From: Russula earlei
Lineage: Eukaryota; Basidiomycota; Agaricomycetes; Russulales; Russulaceae
Length of the DNA: 64,000 nt
Assembly: GCA_025769875.1 (NCBI GenBank)
Contig: JAGFNK010000116.1
Coordinates: 1 to 64,000 of the forward strand
Reading direction: 5' to 3'
This document shows, piece by piece, positions 1 through 11,099 of this stretch. Every line of letters starts with the position of its first letter. The first letter of the stretch is position 1. The notes below the pieces were generated by a model that was not told the DNA's origin, did not search any database, and saw only the letters and a program-made list of their open reading frames with translations. A program made the position numbers and the translations under genes.

Positions 1-855
1 GAGGAATTCGGGGGACTGAAAGCCACGACAGTGTACCACTGGTTCATTGGGATGCTCGATTCACAGATGTAGCCAATGTCATCATGATACCGTCCAGCTA
101 GACAGCGTACCCATTGTCCTTTCTCTATCTGAGAGCACGATAGGGGACATGAGGAGAGTACTCCGATGCACTCTGTAGGCGGGATAAAGATTGGCTGCTT
201 GTCGTGGACAGTGACCAAGCCATTCACCGCACAATGAACATCTGTGATATTGAAGGCCTCAATAAACACATGTCCTGGCACGGAAGACAGAGCAAAAGCC
301 GACGTGATGGCTGGGGGGTGGATCTTGTTAGGGACGAGGCATCGGCGGCATATCTGGAACACAACATCAGCTTCTTGCCCAAGCTGCCAATTGGTTGTTA
401 GTACCACCCCTATGAATAATGCAGTCTCACTGACCTTCACCCTGACAGACCACATACGAGGATCATCCTCCCGTGGTACTTGAAGTGGCAGGGTCATGTC
501 ATTGGTGGTTGTATATGCAAATCGCGTCTGCCAATCCAGACCTGTGATCCTCCTTGTTTCATCCTCAAGGTCCTGGACTTCAACACTGGGCAAGCGTGGC
601 GGTGAGGCGTTATCCATATCATCATATGATACAGGTTCATCCATGAGGTAACCTATAGGATATGTAGCGACCACCGCAAAGAAACTGTGAGGTGAATTAC
701 CAAAGTCGTCAACCTCCCCCTCTGACTCATACTCTTCCTCTTCATCCTCAAGCAAAAGGATTGCTTCGAGATTGAGGAATTCATGGGCCTGCAAGAGGAA
801 TTTGCACAAGATTTAATTTGTGAACAGACTTGAAACTCACTGAGAATTTAGACAT
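1..855 (-). CDS. Spt5-like NGN/KOW protein, 5' part (runs off the left edge)
   Basis: Three minus-strand exons read openly to the window edge: 855-841 (MSKFS), 788-435 and 383-1. Introns 789-840 (GTGAGT...GCAG) and 384-434 (GTCAGT...GGCAG) are both in phase 0. The N-terminus is strongly acidic (LEDEEEEYESEGEVDDF), as in Spt5. Exon 2 ends with RMWSVRVK and exon 3 continues with a pattern typical of the NusG N-terminal (NGN) domain: VVFQICRRC, ITSAFALSSVPGHVFIEA, NGLVTV, IPPTECIGVLS. A KOW-like stretch follows (GQWVRCLAGRYHDDIGYI). In eukaryotes Spt5 binds Spt4 and RNA polymerase II as an elongation factor. The short N-terminus and repeat-rich surroundings suggest an accessory Spt5-like paralogue rather than the single-copy essential SPT5. 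The C-terminus is not visible. Family assignment is by pattern; membership in an expanded family is inference. Confidence 0.72.
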
Positions 856-1096
856 CCTTCAACAGGTATTTTTGTGTGAAGAGTGAGAGGTGAGAGCGAA
901 CACTTTACGCTTCAGGGACTTTCCGACGACATTTTATATACACATATAAGCACAACTACACTCATACGTAATAATCACCTACTGAGATCGTTAAGTGAGG
1001 AGGGAGGGACGGTTGCACCTTCAACACAGAGCTGGCTTGAAGACTCGCCAAGCTTCCAGCCTACCTGTCCACCTTTTAAAATATCCATACTGTTCT

Positions 1097-2631
1097 TCAG
1101 GGAGGAACATGCAAGTGGACTGCCCTGTGCCCCATCTGGTACTCACTAAGAGCAACCAGATCACTCTGTACACCATTGAACATGTGAATAGCGAGGGACA
1201 AAAAGTCTCTTGCCTCACCCCAAAAATTATTGATACAGCACAAGTCGGCGAGTCGACCTTTAAGGGTACGGAGGGGACCACGTTGCATGCCAAAGATAGT
1301 TGACACCCTGCACTTTATTTCCTCCTTCTCTTGATTTACGGAAGCAAGCTCAGTAGCCAAAAGGCTCAATATGTCCAGGACGACGGATTCCAAGAGGTGA
1401 AGGCCTGTGATGAACTGACTTGCCATGAACCACAAGGCGGTGTGCATGTGTTGTCGTGGCATCCTCAGCGATCGTGAGCGCTTCAAAAATTGCACGTTCA
1501 GCCTGGCTGGCTTGATTGAACATCACAAGGCTCAAGAAGCCCGGATGTAGATCGACTTTCAACTTGGCAACGACATAATCACTCTCGAGCAACATCCTAA
1601 GACAGATGTTGTTAAGGTATGGGTATATTGAATTAGATCGGACTTACTCGTCAATCACAGTCTTGACAAGGGCAATGTGAACACTGCATGCCAATTCACA
1701 TGCCCATGCGCGTTGTAGAAAGTCTTTAAGCTTGTCTGATATTTCGTTATGAAGAGAGAGGTTACTTGCCCACACAAGTGCCAGGACAGCGGAGGTGGCA
1801 TTAGCAGTCTTACAAATTGCCAAGTCAATCGCAGGGCCATGTACATCTTCATTGATGGGAAATGGGGATGCAGGAAAATGGTTTATATTCTGGTTTGATG
1901 AGAATTCTCGCCCATTGCCAATCTGGTGCAAATCAAGCTTCTGAAAGGCATGGGAAGCCACACAGACTGCCAAAGAAATCGAGTGAGTGTTTCGGGCTAC
2001 GGCATGGGCCTGTGATGCCAAGTGTGACATAATCCCTGTCATCCCAGATAGGACAAACTGGGATACAGTGGTGAAGATGAGTATATAGTGAATTAGGAGA
2101 GCAATGGCCTTCACAGCTCCTGTCGGTGAGCCAAAATGAAGGGGGAATTTTAATATATGACAGATGACGTTGAAGGTCTGGCGTGCAAGGGCAGTATATG
2201 AGCAAACACAGGGATAGGAAGAATAGTAGTGGGTGTGTCGATGCATCGCGAGGGTTGATAGTAACACCTTGGCTTTGCATTGGGAATAAGCTCGCTTACA
2301 GGGGGTCTGAATGACCATAGATGATATTATCGCTTTCAAGCCTTTTATAGTCAGGATTGCCAACAGTGACAGTGATTAGCAATTCATATCTCAAAGAGAC
2401 GGGTAATGGGTAAAACTCACTGGGATGATGTGAACCATTTACGATGGTTGTGTGCGCATATGTGTATGTGCATATGAGATCCACCAAGCGCTGTGCCCGA
2501 GCAAGCCGGTAAGGGCTTCCCATGCATGCTATGCTGTTGTCGGAACTGCAACAAGCAGAGCCTGCAACAGGGTTGGAGTTGGACTCACAGGGCCAGCTGC
2601 ACCTATGACAATAAGCAGTATTCGATGGCAT
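1097..2631 (-). pseudogene. unrecognised spliced frame, probably decayed
   Basis: I do not recognise this protein. On the minus strand a frame runs about 2335-1648 and ends at a good donor (GA|GTAAGT at 1647). It resumes at 1596 after a 51-bp intron ending TTAG and reads into NQASQAERAIFEALTIAED. Near 1470 the sensible frame shifts by one base and continues as FITGLHLLESVVLDILSLL... to about 1147, where another donor (A|GTGAGT) occurs. Upstream, 2631-2430 reads RLARAQRLVDLICTYTYAH before a GTGAGT donor. Well-formed splice sites argue for a former gene; the frame slip argues that it is broken. Content is helical and Ala/Leu-rich, with no motif I can name. It lies on the same strand as the Spt5-like gene, about 250 bp away. 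Confidence 0.35.
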
Positions 2632-3040
2632 TTATTCACGGTATTCATTCACCTTTGTTCTCATTCCAAGGGTGCATTCTATCCTGGCCCATATTGACTC
2701 ATAATTGTATGTATTGTTCCAATCAATAAAGTCAAGCAAGCACTTGGGAACGTCGTCAAGTCGAGGTAAAAGAGGACAGATGCCCAACAGTGGTGTATCA
2801 TATATACCCACCCACTACACGGCCTGAAGGGGACACAATATACGTCAGCCAACAGGCCATATAGGGTCATGGTTTAAATAATCAGCGCGGGCACATGTAT
2901 TTCCTTTTGCTTTCTTCCTCTTCCGTTCTTCCATTGCCAATCACTTCAAACAACTACCTATGTCTTAAGACTAGCATAATGTGTTTCTCTGATGATTGGA
3001 AGATGCCCTCAACATGCTGTGCGCTCTCAATTCTTGCCGA

Positions 3041-3335
3041 TTTTAATGCCTCTTAGGATATTGTGTTTCTTTGTGATTGAAAGCATGCAACATGTATGAG
3101 CGCAATCATTGTGCTCAAATGAACAAAAAAAAGTGAATTGGAGATGGAGGTTTCAATCACAAAGAAACATATCATTCCTAAGAGGTGTTAAAACCACTCA
3201 TGACTCATGTTGGACAGACTTGGCTTGGGATTCGTAGTAGAAATGCACCCTGAAGGAATGGAGTGATCGTGATGAAACTGAATAATATCTCAAATTCAAC
3301 TTTTTTTTTGTTCACTTGAGCACAATCATCGCGCA
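3041..3335. repeat. two overlapping inverted repeats (foldback, MITE-like)
   Basis: Arms 3041-3083 and 3151-3194 are inverted copies sharing CCTCTTAGGA and TTTCTTTGTGATTGAAA. A second pair, 3098-3145 and 3289-3334, shares GAGCGCAATCATTGTGCTCA and a poly-A/poly-T track. The left arm of the second pair lies between the arms of the first, so the two foldbacks interlock rather than nest. There is no coding capacity. The rest of 2640-3515 shows no supportable gene. Confidence 0.55.
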
Positions 3336-3519
3336 TTATATGCATGGCGAAGGCGATAAGAACGGTCTTTTCTGGCTGATGGTAGAGAACAGTGGAGAAC
3401 AGATTATCACACCAGCAATGACCCCAGCCTCAGGGATTGTCGACTTCAGGCTTCAGAATACCCTTCGGTGCCATACCAGGCCGGTGAACCATCTTACTGT
3501 CAGCCCAGAATGTAGTCGG

Positions 3520-4459
3520 TGTCATGAACCATTCTCCGGAGAGGGCCCTTGAAGGACCCTTCCTTATAGGAGGAAACCCAGCCTCTATGGTGTCACCCTG
3601 TTCACACGAGCAAAAGGGGTGAGTAGAGGTGTCCACAATATCGCACATGCATTGTTGCGCGAGCAATTCTTGGCACAATCAACATACAGCAAGCCTCACT
3701 CAAAGGCAACCCTTCTAGCAGCGAAGGACAGTATTAGGGCCTTCCTAAGGACCCTTTGGAACGACTCTAGGAGCTCTACAATAGGCACTAACCTAGTATC
3801 AAAGGTCCTACAATGCGTTATTAGACCAACTCTAATAACTATAGAACAAACTATAAGGCAATACTAAGGACCTTAATAGAAGTATTAGGGTCGACTCTAA
3901 GGACCCTAATAGAACTATATAAGGGCCTTATAAGATAACACTATTCCCTAACCAAACTACAAGTCCTCAAATGACCAGCCCTAAACTAACTAACAGAAAA
4001 TGAATCAGGTGCTCGCACATGCACTAAAGCAGTGAACATGTGGACAATGAAAGCTCTTACTCAGCAGCTTACTGAGCATGACTGAGCATGCTCAGTAAGC
4101 ACACTCCGACTTCTTACTCATCACTCTATTGTGCTTGATAACAAGGTTATGACTTGTTCCCTATTTAGCAGTTCTCTTGTAGTATATAAGCGCTCAATAA
4201 CGTAGCGGACAGTCCTCAGACTGTCCATTTGTTTATGGCACTCTGTATTCCTGGGATACTCCTTTAAGGACCATCCCCTTGTGACTATCCTGGCCTCCTC
4301 TCTGCGTGATTGTTCAACTCTCACAGTAACCATACCTCTCTGGTATCTGTTACTACTCTGGACTCTACTCCTTGCCCACGCTGTCTTGGACATCTACCGA
4401 CTCGTCTCTGAGCTTACCCCTTGCTCTTGAACTGGATAGTTCGACAGTGAGTCTTGACA
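3520..4459 (+). mobile_element. solo LTR, family 1, copy A
   Basis: The 940-bp unit starts TGTCATGAACC and ends GTGAGTCTTGACA. It is flanked by the perfect 5-bp duplication GTCGG (3515-3519 and 4460-4464). It has the TG...CA ends of LTR retrotransposons but no gag-pol sequence beside it, so it is a solo LTR left by LTR-LTR recombination. Inside are a TATA box at 4183-4190, an 8-bp-stem hairpin at 4207-4226, and an upstream palindrome around 4064-4100 built from TGAGCATG/CTCAGTAAG. Five more copies lie between 51.6 and 60.3 kb. Confidence 0.9.
4183..4226 (+). promoter_or_regulatory. LTR TATA box and downstream hairpin
   Basis: TATATAAG at 4183-4190 is followed 16 bp later by GGACAGTCCTCAGACTGTCC, a perfect 8-bp stem with a 4-nt loop. 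In the other LTR copies the loop differs (for example CCCA or TTCA) while the stem is kept, except for decay in the 59.4-kb copy. By LTR logic this marks the U3/R boundary and the start of the transcript leader. Confidence 0.55.
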
Positions 4460-4467
4460 GTCGGTTA

Positions 4468-4815
4468 TTGCCATTTTCAGCGCACTTGGCAGAGCTTGAA
4501 TTCCACCCAAATCGGCGCGCAGAAACCCCTTCAAACATGCAGGATGAATATCTCCCTCAAAACAGCTTCAATTCATATGAACTTTATTGTCCCTGAATCG
4601 CCTGAATGAGGGCTAGGCAGCCCCATTGTTTTCATGAGATTTGAGTGAGAATTGGTGGAGCTGGACTCAAGCCACCTCCACATGTGTATTAGATGAATTA
4701 CAACTCAAAATCATGGTCTATATCTATTATTTTTCCCTCATGTTGTACCCATGGGCTGTCTTGAGGCAGCCCCATAGTGTTTTTGACTCAAGTGTTGTGG
4801 TGTGCAACATTATTT
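4468..4815 (+). repeat. left terminal inverted repeat of the 3.2-kb element
   Basis: Inverted copy of 7354-7701. Similarity stops near 4818, where the left side continues CAGTGCGATTGG and the right side diverges. Confidence 0.8.
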
Positions 4816-4944
4816 CCAGTGCGATTGGAGTCGCGGCCAGCCACTCATCACCCCTCTTGCCTCTCGATTCTGACCATCCTTCTTGTTTTTCACAGACAGA
4901 GAGGAGTGGGTTGCAAAGAGGGGTCCTATTCTGAACTCTTTCTA

Positions 4945-5951
4945 CTACAGAGTAGCTAGGGTGTTTTTATATACAGGAGTCGTCTCCATTGCAGGTGGTG
5001 GCAGCAGGCATGGACAAGGAGCGAAGGCGTAGGCGGTGAGCATGAGTTCGTAGATAGAGACGTAGGTGGCGAGGACTTGAGAAAGAGGATGCGTGGGGTG
5101 GCTTGCACGGGGGTGGGATCTGTCGTCTTGCGGCGGCGGTGGTGGGGTTGTCTCCACTGCAGGTGTCGGCAGCAGATGTGGGCGAGAGCGCGTGAATGGA
5201 TGGGGAGGCAATGTGGGAGGCGGCATGCGGTGTGCTGTTGGTGTCGGCGACTGCTTCTCCTGCGGCGGCTTCTGCTCCTGTTGTGGCGTGTCGTGGCTAA
5301 GTTCGTGGCCGAGGCCTTCTTGGTCTTCTGGGGTGGTGCTGGTGGCGAGGGGTTGTGACGGTGCGGCGGTGCTGGTGTCGCGCGAAACTACTAAAGCGGC
5401 GGCTGTGACTGAGAAGACTGAGGCTGAGACTGAGAAGGTGGTGGCAGACTGAGCTGGTGCGATGGTGGAGGCAGACGGGGCAGAGGCAACGACTGAGGGC
5501 AACGCAGGGGCAACGGTGGCTGTGGCTGACAAGGGCGTGGCGGCGGTGGCTTGTGAGACTGGTGGTGGAGGCTGGCGGCGTGTGGTGCTAAGACGTCGGT
5601 GGCTGAGGCTGAGGCTATGGCAGTGGCTGACAAGACTAAGGCAGCTGGCAAGGCTAAGAGCGCAGTGGCGGCAGTTGACTGATCTGAAGCTGGGGCGACA
5701 GAGACGGCTGGCAAAACTAGGGGCGCAGTGGCGGCAGCTGAGACTGAGAAGGCTGAGGCTGAGGGCAGGGTGGAGACGGCGGCGGCTGGTGATGCTGGTG
5801 CTATGACGGACTGGGCTGAACTGACGAGTATGGGTGAGGCTAAGACGGAGACTGATGCGAAGTCGGCGGCTGGCACGACTGAGGCTACTGTGGCGACGGA
5901 CGAGGCGACGGATGAGATGGTGCGTAAAGAGTCATGTGGCTTATTCATCAA
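4945..5951 (-). CDS. Ala/Ser/Thr/Val/Pro-rich low-complexity frame inside the TIR element
   Basis: Two overlapping minus-strand frames, 5951-5391 and 5532-4945, together cover about 1 kb. They are composed almost entirely of A, S, T, V and P with PPPP runs towards the C-terminus. A one-base frame change near 5391-5532 would be needed to join them. The DNA here is CpG-rich (gcggcg, gacgg). A clearly homologous but CpG-poor stretch lies at 49640-50950 and an inverted piece at about 54380-54800. It could be a mucin-like protein, or simply a repeat whose period is a multiple of three; I cannot decide. No domain is recognised. Confidence 0.3.
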
Positions 5952-6060
5952 CCGTCCACCTGTCCACTCCTACTCCAGGACGACGACAGGGCGTTCTTCC
6001 CTTCCCAGAGCTGCTCACCATACCTTGCTCTACCCCTCCATTTCAACCCCCTAAACCCTC

Positions 6061-7047
6061 ATGGGCTCGAAGCAACGTGCTTCAAAATGCTGGCCTGCAC
6101 CGACATGTACTACTGGCCAAAGGAAGGCTGCCCGAAAAAAAACTGGTGGAAATGAAAGTGACAGCTCAGGCACTCCCACTCGACCAAAGCGATCACAACC
6201 ACGAGCTCAGGCTTCCAAGACATCCCTTCCTGCTATTGATGAGGATGGGGAGGAAGAGTCCTATGCCTATGTAAATGCAGAAGCCTGGGAACTCACTACA
6301 GCACAAATGCACGGACCACAAGACATGCAAAATTGTCGCAAAGGTGCACGGCCTCGATGTCGACTCACCCACACAGCTATATGGCTGGCCGCAAATCGCT
6401 TACAAGAGTACATATGTGCGTATTCCTTTCGTGCCATCTCCTCTTCATCCTCACATCATCATCGTCGTCGCCGCCAGCACACCACCCTCGCCCCCATCAA
6501 CCGCTGCACGCCCTCGCCCTCAACGCCCCTGCCTTCACCATGCACTGATGAGTCCCAACGCACAGCCAAAGAGCCCCATACCACGCCGCCGTCTTCATTG
6601 CCATCGGACGGTGTTGCTACTGTACATTTTGGTATGCTTTTCTCCCCTTTTTTACTAGACTCTCATTTTGTTAGTCAGAGATCTGCACACCGCCTATGCG
6701 TCCATTTCCCAGCCTGCCGCCATCTTCCCTCTCCCTTTCTACTTCCATGCCCCCTCGCTCCTCTACCTCGCATCTGCCATCCAAGTTCTCCAATCGTCCC
6801 ACCCGCAATCGCGTTCGGCAGCACCATCAGTGCCCAAGCGACCACCCACCAGCACTCTCCCTATCCCCCCTCCAGCCTCTCCTTTGCATTGTCTCCCCCT
6901 CCTCGTGTCGCGACTCGACCACACCCCTCGTCACCACACCTGGCCTTGGCCATCCTTCACAAATCGCCACAAGCCACTACCACAGCCGCTGGAGACCACA
7001 ACTCGATACCTCGTGTCGTCCAGCTTTGGTCCCCTTCTCACATCTAG
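6061..7047 (+). CDS. uncharacterised frame, basic then low-complexity
   Basis: The open frame starts MGSKQRASKCWPAP. The first ~120 residues have normal composition with a basic stretch (PKRSQPRAQ) and an acidic patch (DEDGEEE). After that it becomes Ser/His/Pro-rich and reads through CT-rich DNA. The N-terminal part may be a genuine exon of the TIR element; the rest looks non-coding. Function unknown. Confidence 0.22.
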   Translation: MGSKQRASKCWPAPTCTTGQRKAARKKTGGNESDSSGTPTRPKRSQPRAQASKTSLPAIDEDGEEESYAYVNAEAWELTTAQMHGPQDMQNCRKGARPRCRLTHTAIWLAANRLQEYICAYSFRAISSSSSHHHRRRRQHTTLAPINRCTPSPSTPLPSPCTDESQRTAKEPHTTPPSSLPSDGVATVHFGMLFSPFLLDSHFVSQRSAHRLCVHFPACRHLPSPFLLPCPLAPLPRICHPSSPIVPPAIAFGSTISAQATTHQHSPYPPSSLSFALSPPPRVATRPHPSSPHLALAILHKSPQATTTAAGDHNSIPRVVQLWSPSHI

Positions 7048-7353
7048 ATTTCCTTTCATATGCCTGTCTTTTGTGCTTTTCCTGTCCCTTAGCCTTAGTT
7101 CTAACCTGTATCTGCTACCATGTTGAATAAAGTTGCCCTGTTGTTCCCTTATCATCTGTGTGAACCTGAGTGCAGTTGAATGAACAAATGTGTTCTCACG
7201 TTCCCACTAGGTGCTCCTCCTCTTTGGAGCTTCAGTCTTATGAAGTCATTCTGCATTCTTGGACACACTTCACCGCCCCATGGGCTCAGGTGTGCACTTC
7301 CTGGGGGGGCTCCTTCCCGGCACATGACCGTGCTACTGTCACACGATATGAGG

Positions 7354-7701
7354 GAAACAACATTGCACACCACAACGCTTGAGTCAAAAACACTATGGGG
7401 CTGCCTCAAGACAGCCCATGGGTACAACATGAGGGGAAAATAATAGATATAGACTGTGAATTTGAGTTGTAATTCATCTAATACACATGTGGAGGTGGCT
7501 TGAGACCAGCTCCACCAATTCTCACTCAAATCTCATGAAAACAATGGGGCTGCCTAGCCCTCATTCAGGCGATTCAGGGACAATAAGTTTTATGTGAATT
7601 GAAGCTGTTTTGAGGGAGATATTCGCCCCGCACGTTTGAGAGGGTTTTCTGCACCGATTTGGGTGGAATTCAAACTCCGCCAAGTGCGCTGAAAATGGCA
7701 A
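7354..7701 (-). repeat. right terminal inverted repeat of the 3.2-kb element
   Basis: Inverted copy of 4468-4815. It ends GGCAA next to TA at 7702-7703. The few differences are scattered substitutions. Confidence 0.8.
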
Positions 7702-7739
7702 TAATTTACTTGATATTTCATCTGATTACGCCTTCACTC

Positions 7740-8244
7740 CCGAATTGCAGAAACCACGATGGGGATTCTCAAGCACTCACCTATCAAGTCCCTGTTCCTT
7801 TGCATAGTATCTTTGAAACCCTCCCACTGGACCGCTTTACTTGGCGAGCTCAACATGACATCTCTCGAGAAACTCGTTCTCAAAGGGGATATCCCAGGGC
7901 CAGCACTCATTCATTTTCTAACCAAGCACAAGGGCCTTAAGAGCATCCATATCCAATGCAACGTGCCATTGGACTGCATTCGACCTAGCCGTCAGCCTTT
8001 CCTACCCAATCTTCTGACCCTTTGTGCTCCATTGGGGATTTGCTGTGACATTGGAGAGCGACTGGGTAACTCGACAAGCCTTTACAACCTAGAAGTGGAA
8101 ATGAGCCAATTCCAACCGCATGATCCTACCTTTCTTCGTCTCTTGCAAATCATGAGCCATTTCCAGAACCTTGACCATCTTGGGCCTTTGAATTTTGCCA
8201 ACTTTGCCATCTGCCTCACCGCATACAAACCTGAGCCACTATGA
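7740..8244 (+). pseudogene. F-box/LRR-like protein fragment
   Basis: The frame from 7759 to the stop at 8242-8244 reads like the leucine-rich part of basidiomycete F-box proteins: LNMTSLEKLVLKG, FLTKHKGLKSIHIQCN, LPNLLTLCAPLG, LGNSTSLYNLEVEM, FLRLLQIMSHFQNLDHL. Such proteins are substrate adaptors of SCF ubiquitin ligases. No F-box is present: the frame begins almost at the right end of the TIR element (7701), so the 5' part has been lost or displaced by that insertion. Treated as a gene fragment. Confidence 0.5.
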
Positions 8245-8722
8245 TAGTGATGGTTACCCAACTTGTGAGCTAAGACAGATCCGCACTCTGAGTTGGTTCC
8301 TGAACCAGGCTTGCTTATCACATAGAGATATGGTATGACCTTACCACATTTTCGTCTTGCATGTCTTACCCATATAACAGGACATCATGTGTGCCTATGT
8401 ACGAGCCTTTCCGATGGTAGAAAGGGTTTATTGGGAAGATGCGGGCAGGTAAGTTGGGGACGGATGTCCTTGATGCACTACATAGGGCAGCAAAGCCCAC
8501 GCTTCATACTGTCATTACCGAATTGCGTGGTCTCTCTTAGATGAATGTGTGTGCGCATATGTGATGACGACTTGGCAGGTCGTTCATGTCAATGTCAATA
8601 CTTTCCTTGGTTTTATTCTGTGTGTGAGAATTTGCATGAAAGCCACATATGTGCGTATCTCCGTCATCGGGGAGATTGATCCCCCACCCCCATCGGCCAA
8701 TTATTGCCGATAAGGCACTTAC

Positions 8723-8968
8723 AGCCTGCAGTTCTCCAGGTTTCACTGGCCGTGGCCATGTAGTAGGCAGATACTTAAAGTGAGCGAGCTCGCACACCCT
8801 GAACCACCCTGGTTTCGCTCGAGTATGTACGTCGAAGTGATCGTTCATATCATACATGTAATTGCTGCCACACACAACCTGTTTTAAGATTAGAGTTAAG
8901 AGAGAATCATTGACTGCAGGACCACGTACTGATTGCAGTACATGATTCTCACCTTTTCTTTGTCTCAT
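8723..8968 (-). CDS. unrecognised exon-like frame
   Basis: A minus-strand frame from 8968 reads 82 codons to a good donor (GCT|GTAAGT at 8722). It includes HFDVHTRAKPGWFRVCEL and PTTWPRPVKPGELQA. Composition is normal but I recognise no family. The next exon is not identifiable. It starts 8 bp from the FunK1-like frame in the opposite direction. Confidence 0.3.
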
Positions 8969-8976
8969 CTCACAAC

Positions 8977-11092
8977 ATGGCCGTCATCCGTCCCAGCACG
9001 CCGCCTCAAACCAAGCAAAGTAGTCTAACTATAACTACTTCACCTCTAAAATATGACCTATCAGGAAGTCACACACACACATCCACACCTCAAAAGCTAG
9101 CTTCAGAGAGATATAAGGACATGACCTGGGACATATGTGACAAATTCATCAGGCCTATGCCAATAGCCGAATTCCGAGAGGAATTCGTGCCAGAAGCAAG
9201 CCAAGCTCGAGTGACGGAGCGCATCATCAGCTTCGACAAGTGCTCCGTCTCACACAATGAGGATCACCTTGTCAGTCCCCACATTCAAGGGGGGATCCAT
9301 GCTCACGTACATGACAGATACAAGCAATCAAAATGTCTGGCCTCGCTGATAATCTCACATTCGTCAACACCACTGTTAAGCAAGATAAGGCAATCCAAGG
9401 GAGACCAGACATCGTTATCTATCGGAAAAGGGAAGGTCATCAGGAAAATGAGCGGCTGACCTCACTGGACTGGAGAGTGGTCAATGTGTGGATCGAAAAC
9501 AAAAAGGGAAAAGAGGACATTTTTCGCAACCTTACATATATGAGGCAAGAGGGTCGTAAGGGTGGGCTCGAGTGTCATGTTAGGTGGACTGAGCGCACGT
9601 GTATCATGTGTGTGGTCAACTCACACATTATGCCACTTCTATCCATTGTTCACAGTTTCAGGTCTTCTCTTACTTGATCATCCTCTTTGGAAAGGCAACA
9701 GGGTGACTACTGCGATGGGATTGCAGTGGTGCTATCTATACCGAGATATTTGATTGGGCCAAAGATCCCTAACACCCTTTCCGAATTCATCTGGAGGCTC
9801 AACTTTCTCACTTTTGCCCAGCAGTGGATATGACACCACTGTCACCTCGGTCTTGAAGAACAATAAGGGGGTTGGTGATGCACAGTCCACACTGGCAGTA
9901 TACATGGACGTCGAGAAAATTGAAGTTGAAGACCTTCGCCAGATTCTCGTCAATGATGATCATGCCACGGACAGGACAGCCGAAGCCCTATATCACATGG
10001 AAACCAATATGGGAGACGAAAACCCTTTTTGGTCGGTTGACGTTTGGATTTGTGTGCCATGACGTCGAACGGAATAAACTGGTTTACCTCAAAGATTACT
10101 GGTGTACCAATTTCCCAGGTATCAAGAAAGAAGGGGATATTTATCATGATTCGAAAGAAGCAAAAGTGCGTTACATTCTGAGGTTGGGTCCAGCTGGCGA
10201 CTGTGCTGTCAACACCGGAGCATCCACTCGACGTACAAAGCACAAGGATGCAAGACTATGTGATAGGTGGCTATCGCAATTGTATTTGGTGTCCCAGTAC
10301 ACCGCGCGTCAAACGATATGTCCACTACAGACTTGTCTTGAACACGCTCAGACAGCTGCTGAGTATGTTCAGATCGACTTGGGAGCTATGCCGGGTCATT
10401 TGGGATGCTATGATCGGTGAGGATTGGCATTACATTTAAGTTTGTTGTTTGACAATTTGGAACAGCTCATACGGACGCATATGACAAAGCAAAAATTTTA
10501 CATCGGGATGTGAGCTGCAGGAAACATTCTGATCGCCCCAGATCAATCAGGTTTATTGATCAACTGGGACATGTCCAAGAGGATGGATGTGACCCAGCAG
10601 AGACAACCCTCCTGCATGGTATGATCTGTTTATCCCCTATGCGCAGCAAATTGACTTCATGTTCAGGGTACATGGCAGTTCATATCAACAGGACTTTTAT
10701 TACACCCTCATGCTTGATCTCATCAAATTTCAGATGATATTGAATCCTTTTACTGGGTTCTTATTTATATTGTCATGAAATGCCGACATTCTGCAATCGA
10801 GGGCCAATCACAAGATATGCAACATGTATTTGATGGATACAGCGATGTGGATGAAGATGGTGTTATCTGGGGTGGTGACAGAAAGCTATCTTTCTTACAC
10901 AAACTAATACTTCACCCAGATTCATTTGGTTTTGTCCCGGAACCATGCTGCCAGATCATTGAAGAGTTGCGCACCCTTCTTAAAACCTTCTATGATGATA
11001 TTAACCCAAAATCAATTATGCCCAAACCTCAAGAGGAGAGGAATGTCCAGGACAGAGGTCAAGGATGCTCACGAGAAGCTTTGTTCTTCTGA
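8977..11092 (+). pseudogene. FunK1-type protein kinase, decayed
   Basis: Pieces follow the order of basidiomycete FunK1 kinases (PF17667): N-terminal region (FIRPMPIAEFREEFVP); RPDIVIYRK...VNVWIENKKG; LLRWDCSGAIYTEIFDWAKDP; FVNDDHATDRTAEALYHME; the ATP-site strand KLVYLKDYW; the catalytic HRDVSC at 10501-10518; the DFG-equivalent NWDMSK; and DDIESFYWVLIYI...FLHKLILHPDSFGF at the end. Introns are evident between pieces. It is broken: an in-frame TGA at 9704-9706 sits where the family has Arg or Trp before LLRWD; a further stop and frame change follow KDP; and an extra A near 10523 shifts the frame just before the catalytic-loop Asn. FunK1 kinases are a fungus-specific expanded family of largely unknown role. 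Confidence 0.72.
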
Positions 11093-11099
11093 ATGGGTC

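Larger units (their letters stand above)
4468..7701. mobile_element. 3.2-kb element with ~350-bp terminal inverted repeats
   Basis: Positions 4468-4815 and 7354-7701 are inverted copies of one another. Both termini read TTGCCATTTTCAGCGCACTT on the outward-to-inward strand. The element is bordered by TA on both sides (4466-4467, 7702-7703), consistent with a TA target duplication. A third, truncated terminus of the same family is at 63428-63649. The interior is repetitive and holds only Ala/Ser/Thr/Pro-rich frames, with no recognisable transposase, so it is probably non-autonomous or a captured-sequence derivative. It sits 8 bp from solo LTR copy A on the left and abuts an LRR gene fragment on the right. 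The superfamily is not determined. Confidence 0.75.

Noticed and set aside
6668..7130. Overlapping Pro/Ser/Leu-rich frames inside the TIR element
   Set aside because: All three plus frames are open because the DNA is CT-rich; none has splice support or domain content.
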